Source of the DNA: Sinanaerobacter chloroacetimidivorans
GTDB lineage: Bacteria > Bacillota > Clostridia > Peptostreptococcales > Anaerovoracaceae
Reading direction: 5' to 3'
DNA: 64,000 nucleotides
Assembly (NCBI RefSeq): GCF_018128545.1
Contig: NZ_JAGSND010000010.1
Span: forward strand, 62,001 to 126,000
Each line of letters opens with the position of its first letter. Positions within the stretch are counted from its first letter, which is position 1. The notes below the pieces were generated by a model. The model searched no databases. It was not told the origin of the DNA and saw only the letters and a list, made by a program, of their open reading frames with translations. This document shows positions 26,149 to 33,929 of the stretch, piece by piece. Position numbers and translations under genes: made by a program.

Positions 26149-27732
26149 TTAGCCTATTGCGGCTTCCTTATCTTTTTTTGTATCTTTAGCCCTGGCAATT
26201 TTATTTGCAACTACTGTAATCACAAAAGCACTTGCCGCAGCTACCAGCATACTCACAATGAATCCGGCCGAGTTATTCGATAAAGCTGGTGCCAGCACTG
26301 AAGGTACATAGGCAGTTCCGCGAACACCGAAAAATCCTACAACAGCGCCGGATAAGCATGCGGATACCAGTGCTCCTCCAAATACAATTTTATTTGAGAA
26401 CATAAAGGGGTATGCGGCTTCCACAAATGTACCAAACACAACATTGATTAGGAATCCCGGAGCTGCCAGCGCCTTCTCATCCTTTGTTCTCGGGTAAATA
26501 ATATTGGCCAGAGTTATTCCTGCTGAGACCATAACTAATCCACACATATCAATTGCCCCAAGAAAGCTGTTTCCGGTTTTCTCCATCTCAAGCATTACGA
26601 TAGGAAGAATAGCTGCATGATAAACACCGCCGATAATAGCGGGCCATATTAAAAGTCCCGCAACAGCTCCACATAAAATCGGGCTAAAATCTAAGGCCAT
26701 ATTAATTAATTCACGAATTCCATTACCGGCCATCAATGCCAACGGCCCTATGATAAAGTAGACTAACAGGCCGCCAATCAAACCAGCCAATCCTCCAGCT
26801 ACAATGTTTGCTGTCGTTGCCGGGAACCTCCATTGTAAACATTTCATTAAAAATATCTGTACAAGAGCTCCGGCAATGATACCACCAATTATTCCGCCAA
26901 TTAGTCCGCCGCTTACTGACAAAGTTCCTGCTACAACACCTGCAACAATAGCAACCTCGTTCATTCCGGAGACCTGCTTTGAAGCCACTGCCGCTACAAT
27001 TACAGGCAATGCTGCGATCATAACATCAAAAAGCTTCGTAACAGACTCAGGGGAGCCAGGTATTTTACTAATGAACAGAGTGAGTGCCATTGCAATAAAC
27101 CCTGGCAGTGAGGCCATTAAGATTCCGCGTAAGCTGATTCTTGATAAAATACTGCCTGACGTATCTATTTCACCGGCATTTCCGATTGCAGCTCTGTATT
27201 TAATTCCAAAATGTTTTGATAGTGCTGATATACTTGCTACTGCTCTTATTCTGTTAGTTGTCCCGGTTGTTCCTGAAACTGCGATTACATTTAACCCCTT
27301 TGATTGAGCTTTTGCCATCGATGTTCCACCGGTACCTGTTGTTGGAATTTTTGTCTTGATTGCAGCACTAATCGCTTCTTTGTTTGCTCCATCCGGATCG
27401 GCGCTAGCTAAAATTAAACCATCGATTTCACCATTCTCAATAAGCTGAGCGATTTTTTTATCTTTTTCAACCGCTGCATGATTAACTTCTTCGAGTGTGC
27501 CGGAAAAGACTATACCGAAACTATCTCCGTCCCAGGTCCATAAGTGGGCTTTCGTTGTTGGTTTGACAAAATCCATCGAAGCCTCAGCAGCAATAAACTG
27601 AATCGCACCAATTTCCATGCCCGCTGCTCTTATCTGCTGCGCTGTTTCACCGAGTAGGCTTTTGGGATCTTTCCCTCCTAAGGTATACAGGTTACCTCCG
27701 CTGCTACCTAAAATGGCAATTTTTTTACTCAT
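26149..27732 (-). CDS. PTS EIIC-like permease with an N-terminal soluble domain
   Basis: A 527-residue two-part protein. Residues 1 to about 190 are soluble: KKIAILGSSGGNLYTLGGKDP opens a Rossmann-like fold, later GEIDGLILASADPDGANKEAI, PTTGTGGTSMAKA and VSGTTGTTNRIRAVAS. From about 200 onward there are roughly ten hydrophobic segments with glycine-rich stretches (SGGLIGGIIGGIIAGALVQ) and GGVYHAAILPIVMLEMEKTG, in the style of an EIIC family permease. No EIIA or EIIB (no phospho-His or phospho-Cys domain) is encoded nearby, so how the substrate would be phosphorylated is open. ATG 27732 follows GAAGGGAG; an upstream TTG is rejected. Confidence 0.72.
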   Translation of the reverse strand: MSKKIAILGSSGGNLYTLGGKDPKSLLGETAQQIRAAGMEIGAIQFIAAEASMDFVKPTTKAHLWTWDGDSFGIVFSGTLEEVNHAAVEKDKKIAQLIENGEIDGLILASADPDGANKEAISAAIKTKIPTTGTGGTSMAKAQSKGLNVIAVSGTTGTTNRIRAVASISALSKHFGIKYRAAIGNAGEIDTSGSILSRISLRGILMASLPGFIAMALTLFISKIPGSPESVTKLFDVMIAALPVIVAAVASKQVSGMNEVAIVAGVVAGTLSVSGGLIGGIIGGIIAGALVQIFLMKCLQWRFPATTANIVAGGLAGLIGGLLVYFIIGPLALMAGNGIRELINMALDFSPILCGAVAGLLIWPAIIGGVYHAAILPIVMLEMEKTGNSFLGAIDMCGLVMVSAGITLANIIYPRTKDEKALAAPGFLINVVFGTFVEAAYPFMFSNKIVFGGALVSACLSGAVVGFFGVRGTAYVPSVLAPALSNNSAGFIVSMLVAAASAFVITVVANKIARAKDTKKDKEAAIG

Positions 27733-27828
27733 TCTGGTTACTCCCTTCAATAATTAATAATTAAAAATTAAGTCCATCATCGTATTTTTAAAATTATATC
27801 CCCCCTATGTTTTCTTCTTTTTAGGATT

Positions 27829-27844
27829 TCACTTTCCAAAGTGA
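27829..27844. repeat. Perfect 7-bp inverted repeat in the permease leader
   Basis: TCACTTT/AAAGTGA with a 2-bp centre, about 100 bp upstream of the EIIC-like gene. It could be an operator or a small hairpin in its 5' untranslated region. Confidence 0.45.
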
Positions 27845-27896
27845 CATTTGTTCGTTTTTTTATAATTTTATGTTTCTTTGTTTGGATTTTATGTTA

Positions 27897-27926
27897 TTAA
27901 CAATCATTAACGATCATGAACGAACA
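27897..27926 (-). promoter_or_regulatory. Triple 10-bp direct repeat, probable DeoR operator
   Basis: Read on the minus strand, three contiguous decamers TGTTCGTTCA, TGATCGTTAA and TGATTGTTAA share TGNTYGTTMA. DeoR-family repressors often bind such helical-phase direct repeats. The stretch lies about 165 bp upstream of the EIIC-like start, on the side away from the gene for DUF6530. A single similar word (TTTGTTCGTTT) occurs on the plus strand near 27847. Other parts of 27733-27998 are A/T-rich without a gene. Confidence 0.62.
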
Positions 27927-27998
27927 TGTTTATTATAATCTTCGATTTCAAACTATGCAACAATTTTTTTCTTTAAGATACCTTTATAATGATTTTCG

Positions 27999-28049
27999 TT
28001 GACAGATCTATGTATGGAGTCTATAATAAATTTAGTAATTTACTAAATT
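27999..28049 (+). promoter_or_regulatory. Consensus promoter followed by a 21-bp perfect operator
   Basis: TTGACA (27999-28004), 17 bp and TATAAT (28022-28027) match the housekeeping consensus exactly. Immediately downstream, half-sites AATTTAGTAA (28029-28038) and TTACTAAATT (28040-28049) form a perfect inverted repeat around one base. A repressor bound there would cover the start point. No regulator gene for it is obvious nearby. Confidence 0.8.
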
Positions 28050-28099
28050 AGTAATTATTAAGGCTGGTGAACGGCTCAAAATATTGGAGGGAATGAAAA

Positions 28100-28579
28100 A
28101 TGAAAATACCAACTACGTTAAAGCATAAGCCAGTAATCGTAGCAGAAAACTATGGAAATGTAGACGGCAGATATGCTTATAAAACCGATGTGCAGGGCCT
28201 TTCCCTAGGACTGGCGCAATGGAACGACAGGGGAAAGATGGATATTTCCGCAAAGGTTTGGAGATATACCGGTGAAAAATGGTCAAGACAGTCGGAAGAA
28301 ATGCCGCTTCACAGGGTACTTGACCTTGCCATATTCATCTGCAAGGCAGAACAATATTTCAGGGAAGCTTACCGTTATGAGAAGCTTTATGATCCCGAAA
28401 ATACGGTGATAGAGCGGGTCGGGCTTCAGGGAGATGCCATGACCGTAAAAGTTTGTACCGAAAATGAGATGATTGATGAGGATATCAAAACGGTGCGCCA
28501 AGCGCTGTCCGATGACAGCGAGCTTTTGGGTGAGCGGTTCAGTACCTTGTCAAGGCTGTTAAAGGAGCTTGGATATTAA
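28100..28579 (+). CDS. DUF6530-like protein of unknown function
   Basis: A 159-residue soluble protein (MKIPTTLKHKPVIVAENYGN; YAYKTDVQGLSLGLAQWNDRGKMDISAKVWR; RQSEEMPLHRVLDLAIFIC). I recall this pattern as an uncharacterised family labelled DUF6530; the number is from memory. No catalytic motif, signal peptide or membrane helix is visible. The start follows TTGGAGGG. It forms a two-gene unit with the GIY-YIG protein (1 bp gap) under a strong but probably repressed promoter. Confidence 0.75.
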   Translation: MKIPTTLKHKPVIVAENYGNVDGRYAYKTDVQGLSLGLAQWNDRGKMDISAKVWRYTGEKWSRQSEEMPLHRVLDLAIFICKAEQYFREAYRYEKLYDPENTVIERVGLQGDAMTVKVCTENEMIDEDIKTVRQALSDDSELLGERFSTLSRLLKELGY

Positions 28580-28580
28580 A

Positions 28581-28931
28581 ATGGGAATCGAAAGAGAACG
28601 TAAAAAAGAAATTATCAGCGAATATAAGCAGAAGAAGACCACCGGCGGGGTCTATAAGATCACGAACATGGCGAACGGAAGATATCTGCTGAAAGCGGAG
28701 GTCGATCTTCAGTCTTTTCAAAACCGATATAATTTCAATCAGAGAGTGAAAGGCTGCCTGCATCCGAAAATGCAGGGGGACTACAATCAATACGGATCAG
28801 AAGTTTTTTCTCTTGAATTTCTGGAAGAAGTTGAAAAGAAAGAAGACGAGAGCAATATGGGATTCAAAGACCGGCTCAAAAGACTGGAAGAAGCCTGGGC
28901 CGCCAAATTCGATCCGGATAAAGCCTATTAA
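28581..28931 (+). CDS. GIY-YIG-like small protein
   Basis: A 116-residue protein whose GGVYKITNMANGRYLL segment (about residues 22-37) matches the first strand and turn of GIY-YIG domains, followed by helical KGCLHPKMQGDYNQYGSEVFSLEFLEEV. The second conserved motif (YIG) is degenerate (YLL), so nuclease activity is doubtful. It resembles the short solitary GIY-YIG proteins of Firmicutes. The ATG at 28581 follows AAAGGAG at 28561-28566. Confidence 0.68.
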   Translation: MGIERERKKEIISEYKQKKTTGGVYKITNMANGRYLLKAEVDLQSFQNRYNFNQRVKGCLHPKMQGDYNQYGSEVFSLEFLEEVEKKEDESNMGFKDRLKRLEEAWAAKFDPDKAY

Positions 28932-28976
28932 AAAAATCTTATAAAATAATAAGTCAGGGGCAAATAAAAAAAGCCC

Positions 28977-29008
28977 TTGACTTTCCCCTGCGGGGGATCG
29001 TTTATACT
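28977..29008 (+). promoter_or_regulatory. MerR-type promoter with long spacer and central dyad
   Basis: TTGACT (28977-28982) and TATACT (29003-29008) are 20 bp apart, with CCCC-TGC-GGGG symmetrically between. Over-long spacers holding a dyad are the hallmark of promoters activated by MerR proteins through DNA untwisting, and the first gene downstream encodes a MerR protein. Confidence 0.78.
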
Positions 29009-29027
29009 GAAGCCAAGAGGAAACAAA

Positions 29028-29828
29028 ATGTATAAAATAAGCGATTTTTCAAAGATAACGAGGCTTACTGTAAAAGCATTGCGTTATTATGACGAAGAGA
29101 ATCTGTTGACACCTTCCTTTCGCGATGAGGAAAACGGGTATCGGTATTACAGTGATGCTGATTTTCAGAAAGCGCAGCTCATTTCGCTGCTGCGTTCCTT
29201 AGACTTTACCATTTCAGAGGTGAAGGATGTCCTGTCAGGGTGTGAAGATCCGTCAGACTTATCCTTTTATCTGGAGGAAAAGAAAAGCCGGATTCTGCAA
29301 AATATAGAAAGAGAAAAGGAACTTATGGATCACATTGACCTCTATATCAAACCCAGAAACAGGGAGGATAACAGTATGGACTATAAAATTGAAATCAAAA
29401 CCATTCCGCCGGTGATAGTGGCATCGATCCGTTACAAAGGGAAATACGGGGATACCGGAAAGTATATCGGCAAAATTTACAAGGCCGTAAAGAATCATGC
29501 CGCAGGTGCACCTTTCCAATGCTATTATGATGCGGAATATAAAGAAGAAGCGGACATCGAGCTTTGTGTACCCACGAGCAAGCCCGTAGAGCAGCCCGGA
29601 ATCAATTCCCGGAAGCTGCCTGAGATCAAAGGAATCACAACCTTCCATAAAGGGAGTTATGGCAAGATCAATCTGGCATATAAAGCCTTGTTGGATTACG
29701 CCGCTAAAAGCAATCTCCGCTGCACCACCCCTTTCAGAGAGATCTACCATAAAGGGCCCGGTATGATCTTTAAAGGGAATGAAAATAACTATTTGACAGA
29801 AATTATCCTTCCCATTGAGGAGGTGTAA
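29028..29828 (+). CDS. MerR family regulator with GyrI-like effector domain
   Basis: A 266-residue regulator. MerR helix-turn-helix: MYKISDFSKITRLTVKALRYYDEENLL, with ENGYRYYSDADF. A linking coiled coil spans about residues 75-110. The C-terminal GyrI-like (SOUL-type small-molecule-binding) domain runs about 118-266 (IEIKTIPPVIVASIRYKG; HKGPGMIFKGNENNYLTEIILPIEE). This layout matches BmrR/Mta-type multidrug sensors. Its own promoter carries a MerR-type dyad, so autoregulation is likely. Confidence 0.88.
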   Translation: MYKISDFSKITRLTVKALRYYDEENLLTPSFRDEENGYRYYSDADFQKAQLISLLRSLDFTISEVKDVLSGCEDPSDLSFYLEEKKSRILQNIEREKELMDHIDLYIKPRNREDNSMDYKIEIKTIPPVIVASIRYKGKYGDTGKYIGKIYKAVKNHAAGAPFQCYYDAEYKEEADIELCVPTSKPVEQPGINSRKLPEIKGITTFHKGSYGKINLAYKALLDYAAKSNLRCTTPFREIYHKGPGMIFKGNENNYLTEIILPIEEV

Positions 29829-29830
29829 TG

Positions 29831-30496
29831 ATGACACAGGTGAAAATGGATTATAAAAAGGAATTCCCGGATTTGTATCAGCCCAAAACGGTGCCGGGGA
29901 TCGTCCTGGTACCGGAAATCAAGTTTATTATGGTAGATGGTAAAGGGAATCCCAATCTTGATGGAGGAGAATATGAGCGGGCAGTGGAGCTGCTGTATGC
30001 CCTGTCCTATACCATTAAAATGAGTCCTAAAAGCGGCCGTGAACCCCAGGGATTCTTCGATTATGTAGTTCCTCCTCTGGAAGGGCTTTGGTGGCTGGAA
30101 GACCCTGAGGACTTTGACTTTACCCGGAAAGACCGCTTCTGCTGGACCTCCATGATCCGCCAGCCGGAATTTGTATCCGATGAAGTTTTTCAATGGGCCA
30201 TGGATCAGGTGGCCGGTAAAAAGCCTCATCTGGATACCGCAAAAGCCAGACTGCAGGATTACAAGGAGGGCTTATGCATCCAGATGCTGCATATCGGACC
30301 CTACGATGAAGAGCCGAAATCCATCGCTCAAATGGATACCTTTATGAGGGAGCAGGGTTATCGGAGCGCTATTTGTGACATACTGCCTGACGGAACCGTC
30401 AAGAGGCATCATGAAATCTATCTGGGAGATCCCAGAAAAACAGCCCCGGCTAAATTGAAAACCATTTTACGCCATCCGGTCAAGGAAGGAAAGTAA
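29831..30496 (+). CDS. Stand-alone GyrI-like domain protein
   Basis: A 221-residue protein of the GyrI-like small-molecule-binding superfamily (QPKTVPGIVLVPEIKFIMVDGKGNPN; PPLEGLWWLEDP; KEGLCIQMLHIGPYDEEPKSIAQMDTFMREQGY; GTVKRHHEIYLGDPRKTAPAKLKTILRHPV). The ending is characteristic of the stand-alone branch. It follows the MerR gene at once (GAGGAGGTG ribosome site) and probably binds or hydrolyses a xenobiotic related to that sensed by the MerR protein. ATG 29831 has better spacing than 29828. Confidence 0.85.
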   Translation: MTQVKMDYKKEFPDLYQPKTVPGIVLVPEIKFIMVDGKGNPNLDGGEYERAVELLYALSYTIKMSPKSGREPQGFFDYVVPPLEGLWWLEDPEDFDFTRKDRFCWTSMIRQPEFVSDEVFQWAMDQVAGKKPHLDTAKARLQDYKEGLCIQMLHIGPYDEEPKSIAQMDTFMREQGYRSAICDILPDGTVKRHHEIYLGDPRKTAPAKLKTILRHPVKEGK

Positions 30497-30498
30497 AG

Positions 30499-30762
30499 TA
30501 AAGCTGTCTAATAAGAGATCTGAGAAATAAATGGGGAGAGCCCTTGTGAGCAGAGTCAACTTTCGGAATTTATCCTTTTCACCATCTTGTTCGTGGTTTT
30601 CAGATAGGAAAGCAAACTGTAGTTTAAACAGTGCTTTCCTTCGCATTTCATGCTCGCTGAAAACCTCACTCACAAAATGAAAAAGGATAGAAATTCCTCA
30701 AAATGCTCTGCTCACAAGGGCTCTTCCCACTATTCCTGATCAAATCTCTTTAGACAGCTTTA
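30499..30762. repeat. 264-bp imperfect palindrome (giant hairpin element)
   Basis: Arms of about 125 bp are reverse complements with scattered differences. Identical blocks from the outside in are TAAAGCTGTCTAA, AGAGCCCTTGTGAGCAGAG, GGAATTT with TATCCTTTT, GGTTTTCAG and GGAAAGCA, closing on a GTTTAAAC centre near 30625. No credible gene lies inside. It fills the gap between the GyrI-like gene and the araC-type gene. It resembles the 13697-13924 element in design but not in end sequence. A MITE, a structured RNA or a strong terminator are all possible. Confidence 0.85.
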
Positions 30763-30846
30763 CAACCCGCTTCCTGTTTTGCATGTTTCTGTCGTAAATA
30801 CGCTTTTCACGACCTCTGTTTTATGTTATTTTTGACTTAGTTAAAA

Positions 30847-31821
30847 ATGAAGTCAAATCAGGGCCTGATGAACAATCCCATTTACTTTGGGGTTGTCCGG
30901 CGGCCCGGAATGAACATATTGCGAGGACTCTTCATGTATGATTATTTTATAAAAGCAAGCATCAAGACGGAAGAAGAAGGATTTCACTGGCATGATCTCG
31001 TTGAGATTATTTCGGTGCTGTCCGGAAAAATGACTCTTACTTTAAACAATCAAAACTATGCCTTGGCCGAAGGTGATATCGTTGTTCTGAATTGTGATGA
31101 TGTCCATCGGATTGAGAGTAAAAGCTTTAATCTGATCTATGCCTGCTGTCATATCAATATTTATGCCTTTGATGATTTGCTTCCAAACATCAGCAATGTC
31201 AAATTCAAGTGCGGGACTGAAGAAATGCCGGGGAAAGAAAAGGAAGCTGCGGCTCAAATCCGGGAAAAGATCAATCGAATCGTCCTTGAATTCACCAAGC
31301 TGGAAAAGGGATATGAAAACAGAGCAGTCTATTATGCCGCCGATTTGCTGACCTTATTAAAGAGCAAATTCAGCACATCTGTCAAATGTTTGGAAAAATT
31401 CGGAGCTGCTGCTCTGAAGGCAGGAAATTCTGAGAAGGTTGAGGATACTTCAAAAATTTATCAATACCTTTACGATCACTACAAGAAGAAACTAACGCTG
31501 AAAGAAGTGGCGCATTTTGCCAATCTCAGTGAAACAGTTCTTTCCCAAACCATAAAAGCAGACACGGGGATGACCTTTGAAGATCTGGTAAACCAGATCC
31601 GCATAGAATACGCTATTAATCTGCTTCTTTCCACCGACAAAAGCCAGTCGGACATTTCCGAGCTTTGCGGCTTTTCATCTACTCACAATTTTTATACGAC
31701 TTTTCGGAAGCTGTATGGCTGCACCCCAAGCGAATACAGGAAAAGAAATAAAATATGTTTCGAGAGCCAGGTTCAGAAAGCAGCCTACCTGCACAAAATG
31801 GGTGTCTTAAAAATGAAATAG
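30847..31821 (+). CDS. AraC family transcriptional regulator with cupin sensor
   Basis: A 324-residue regulator. The N-terminal cupin-like part has FHWHDLVEIISVLSGKMTLTLNNQNYALAEGDIVVLNCDDVH near residues 48-90. The C-terminal pair of helix-turn-helix motifs is KKLTLKEVAHFANLSETVLSQTIKADTG and SQSDISELCGFSSTHNFYTTFRKLYGCTPSEYRK. It lies 20 bp before the sigma-54 activator gene and probably shares its transcript. The start is uncertain: no good ribosome site precedes ATG 30847, and ATGs at 30868 and 30910 are alternatives. Confidence 0.85.
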   Translation: MKSNQGLMNNPIYFGVVRRPGMNILRGLFMYDYFIKASIKTEEEGFHWHDLVEIISVLSGKMTLTLNNQNYALAEGDIVVLNCDDVHRIESKSFNLIYACCHINIYAFDDLLPNISNVKFKCGTEEMPGKEKEAAAQIREKINRIVLEFTKLEKGYENRAVYYAADLLTLLKSKFSTSVKCLEKFGAAALKAGNSEKVEDTSKIYQYLYDHYKKKLTLKEVAHFANLSETVLSQTIKADTGMTFEDLVNQIRIEYAINLLLSTDKSQSDISELCGFSSTHNFYTTFRKLYGCTPSEYRKRNKICFESQVQKAAYLHKMGVLKMK

Positions 31822-31841
31822 AAGATGTGAGGAGCGCGAAT

Positions 31842-33647
31842 ATGGATGATAAATTTATCAGCATTGCTTATAAAATAGTTAAAAATATGTTCCAGGTCAT
31901 CAGAAATGCAGACACAACGGTGGTTTTCACAGATACCACAGGTAAAATTATTCAGGTTTGGACGAATGTTTCGGCAAAGCCGGAATATGTCCTGAACCTG
32001 AAACCAGGAGATCAAATTTCTTTTCAGGATACTGTCGGCCAGGCCATAGGCCAGTCCATCAAGCAGGATATGTTTGTAGAGTTGATAGCAGAAAAGAAAG
32101 CCCTGAACAAAATTGTGAGCATTCATCATATTGCCGAGCCTGTCCATAACGCCTACAATTCCGTAGTAGGCTCTCTTGCCATTTTCTGCCCAGATTTGGG
32201 AGATCAGATCGATTCCATAAGAGGAATTTTTAAAATTACGCTTTCGGCCCTGGAAGGACAGCTGAAGGCATTGGAGTTTCAAACTGATTATGACAGAGTT
32301 TACAATCAACTGTTAGGTACTATGGAGACCATTCCTATCGGTACCATCGTTACGGACCATAACATGACGATCATCCACGTCAATGATGCAACTCAAAAAA
32401 TATTCGGCGAGGATATCAAAAACATAGTCGGCAAAAAAGTGGACGCTTACCTGCACACCAACGGATTCTTTCAAAAGATGCTGGATCAGAGAATTACAAT
32501 GCTGGATGAAGAAATGGTTTTTCATATGCCGGATGGTGACGTTACCTGCGAAGTGATCGTATCCCTGGTGAAAGGGAAGGAAAATGAAAATATACAGGGG
32601 CTCGTCATAAAACTGAAAAATTCCAAATACATGTGGAAATTCAAAAAAAGCAAGGATGACAATAAGGCCCATTTTTATTTCGAGGATATCGTGGGAGCCT
32701 CTCCCACGATCAAGGAAGCGATCCGTCTTGCCAAAATAGCGGCGAGAAGCACCTCCAACGTGTTGATTTTAGGTGAAAGCGGAACCGGCAAGGAATTGTT
32801 CGCACAATCCATACATAATCACAGCAGCCGCAGAGAAGGGCCTTTTGTCGCCATAAACTGCGGAGCAATGCCGGGCGGCCTCGTTGAAAGCGAGCTCTTC
32901 GGGTACGAAGGCGGCGCTTTTACAGGAGCCCGGAAGGAAGGCCAGCCGGGCAAATTCGAACAGGCCAACGGAGGAACCTTGTTTCTGGATGAAATCGGCG
33001 ATATGCCCATCAATGAGCAGATCAGCCTGCTTCGAGTACTTCAAAACAAAGAAGTGGTCAGGGTAGGGGGCAACAGGATCATTAAAATCAATGTCAGGAT
33101 CATTGCGGCCACAAACCGGGATATCGAGAAAGAAGTACAGGAGAACAGATTCCGGAAGGATTTGTTTTATCGTCTGAACGTCTTCTCCATAAGCATCCCG
33201 CCCCTCAATGAAAGAAAAGAAGATTTGATTCAGCTCACAGAGCTCTTCATCAAGAAATACAACGTCATGTTAAACAAAGAGGTAACAGGGATTCATCCCA
33301 TTGCCAGGAAGGCTTTAATGTACCATAACTGGTCCGGAAATATCCGGGAGCTGGAAAATGTAATTGAGAGAGCGGTGAATGTTACAAGGAAAAATGAGCT
33401 TATGATCGAGGATCTGCCTTCAAGCTTTCAACAGTTTCTAACGGAAGAAACCGTTGTAAAATCAAAATCGGAAGAAAAGCTCACTACGCATCAGGAACTG
33501 GAAAAAATAGCAATCCTCCAAGAATTAAAGAAAAGCAGGGGAAATATCAGCAAAGCAGCTCAAATGCTGGGAATTGGAAGGAGAACGTTATATCGGAGAC
33601 TTGAGGCTTATGAAATTGACAATTACCTTTACAAGAGAAAAGAATAA
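31842..33647 (+). CDS. Sigma-54-dependent activator with N-terminal sensor and PAS domain
   Basis: A 601-residue enhancer-binding protein. An N-terminal sensor (about 1-145) is followed by a PAS-like domain (about 155-265: MTIIHVNDATQKIFG). The AAA+ domain has Walker A GESGTGKE (from residue 311), the sigma-54 contact loop GAFTGA near 357 and GGTLFLDEIGDM. The C-terminal Fis-type helix-turn-helix is RGNISKAAQMLGIGRRTLYRRL. There is no receiver domain, so it probably senses a small molecule directly. ATG 31842 follows GTGAGGAGCG. Its likely target is the -24/-12 promoter at 33838, preceded by twin palindromes. Confidence 0.92.
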   Translation: MDDKFISIAYKIVKNMFQVIRNADTTVVFTDTTGKIIQVWTNVSAKPEYVLNLKPGDQISFQDTVGQAIGQSIKQDMFVELIAEKKALNKIVSIHHIAEPVHNAYNSVVGSLAIFCPDLGDQIDSIRGIFKITLSALEGQLKALEFQTDYDRVYNQLLGTMETIPIGTIVTDHNMTIIHVNDATQKIFGEDIKNIVGKKVDAYLHTNGFFQKMLDQRITMLDEEMVFHMPDGDVTCEVIVSLVKGKENENIQGLVIKLKNSKYMWKFKKSKDDNKAHFYFEDIVGASPTIKEAIRLAKIAARSTSNVLILGESGTGKELFAQSIHNHSSRREGPFVAINCGAMPGGLVESELFGYEGGAFTGARKEGQPGKFEQANGGTLFLDEIGDMPINEQISLLRVLQNKEVVRVGGNRIIKINVRIIAATNRDIEKEVQENRFRKDLFYRLNVFSISIPPLNERKEDLIQLTELFIKKYNVMLNKEVTGIHPIARKALMYHNWSGNIRELENVIERAVNVTRKNELMIEDLPSSFQQFLTEETVVKSKSEEKLTTHQELEKIAILQELKKSRGNISKAAQMLGIGRRTLYRRLEAYEIDNYLYKRKE

Positions 33648-33676
33648 AGGAATTTTGATACACGAAGGGGGTGATG

Positions 33677-33688
33677 GCACATATGTGC
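33677..33688. promoter_or_regulatory. Upstream activator site 1
   Basis: Perfect 12-bp palindrome GCACATATGTGC, the first of an identical pair, about 160 bp upstream of the sigma-54 promoter. Likely bound by the activator encoded just upstream. Confidence 0.75.
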
Positions 33689-33727
33689 GCGTTAGGGGGC
33701 TGATTTTGTAAGGAATATTGCTTGCGA

Positions 33728-33739
33728 GCACATATGTGC
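33728..33739. promoter_or_regulatory. Upstream activator site 2
   Basis: Second GCACATATGTGC palindrome, 51 bp from the first (five helical turns), so both face the same side of the DNA, as expected for cooperative binding of an enhancer-binding protein. Confidence 0.75.
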
Positions 33740-33774
33740 ATGTGGCTAAGCCAATTTGGCACAAAAAAAGAAGT

Positions 33775-33802
33775 ATGCTTGTTAATGAACAAGCATTTTT
33801 TT
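33775..33802 (+). terminator. Terminator after the sigma-54 activator gene
   Basis: Perfect 9-bp stem ATGCTTGTT/AACAAGCAT (33775-33783, 33788-33796) followed by a run of seven T. It lies between the activator sites and the sigma-54 promoter, insulating the TRAP genes from the upstream transcript. Confidence 0.85.
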
Positions 33803-33837
33803 ATTGGAATGAATGGGATATAGGGTTTATCCAAGTT

Positions 33838-33852
33838 TGGCATAGAAATTGC
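33838..33852 (+). promoter_or_regulatory. Sigma-54 (-24/-12) promoter of the TRAP/decarboxylase operon
   Basis: TGGCAT, 5 bp, TTGC matches the -24/-12 consensus with exact spacing between the invariant GG and GC. The predicted start point is near 33864, about 65 bp before the dctP ATG. Confidence 0.85.
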
Positions 33853-33929
33853 TCTATATATTTGTCAATTGGATGTAACTTGTCTTACCTAGGTGGTTAC
33901 AAAATCTACAAAATTACGAGGAGGTAATT

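Noticed and set aside
33676-33690. TGGCACATATGTGC as a -24/-12 promoter
   Set aside because: The GG to GC spacing is one base short, and the sequence is better explained as one of two identical activator palindromes.
33755-33780. TTGGCAC at 33755 as the sigma-54 promoter
   Set aside because: No GC at the required -12 spacing; the TGGCAT-N5-TTGC site at 33838 fits exactly and lies downstream of the terminator.
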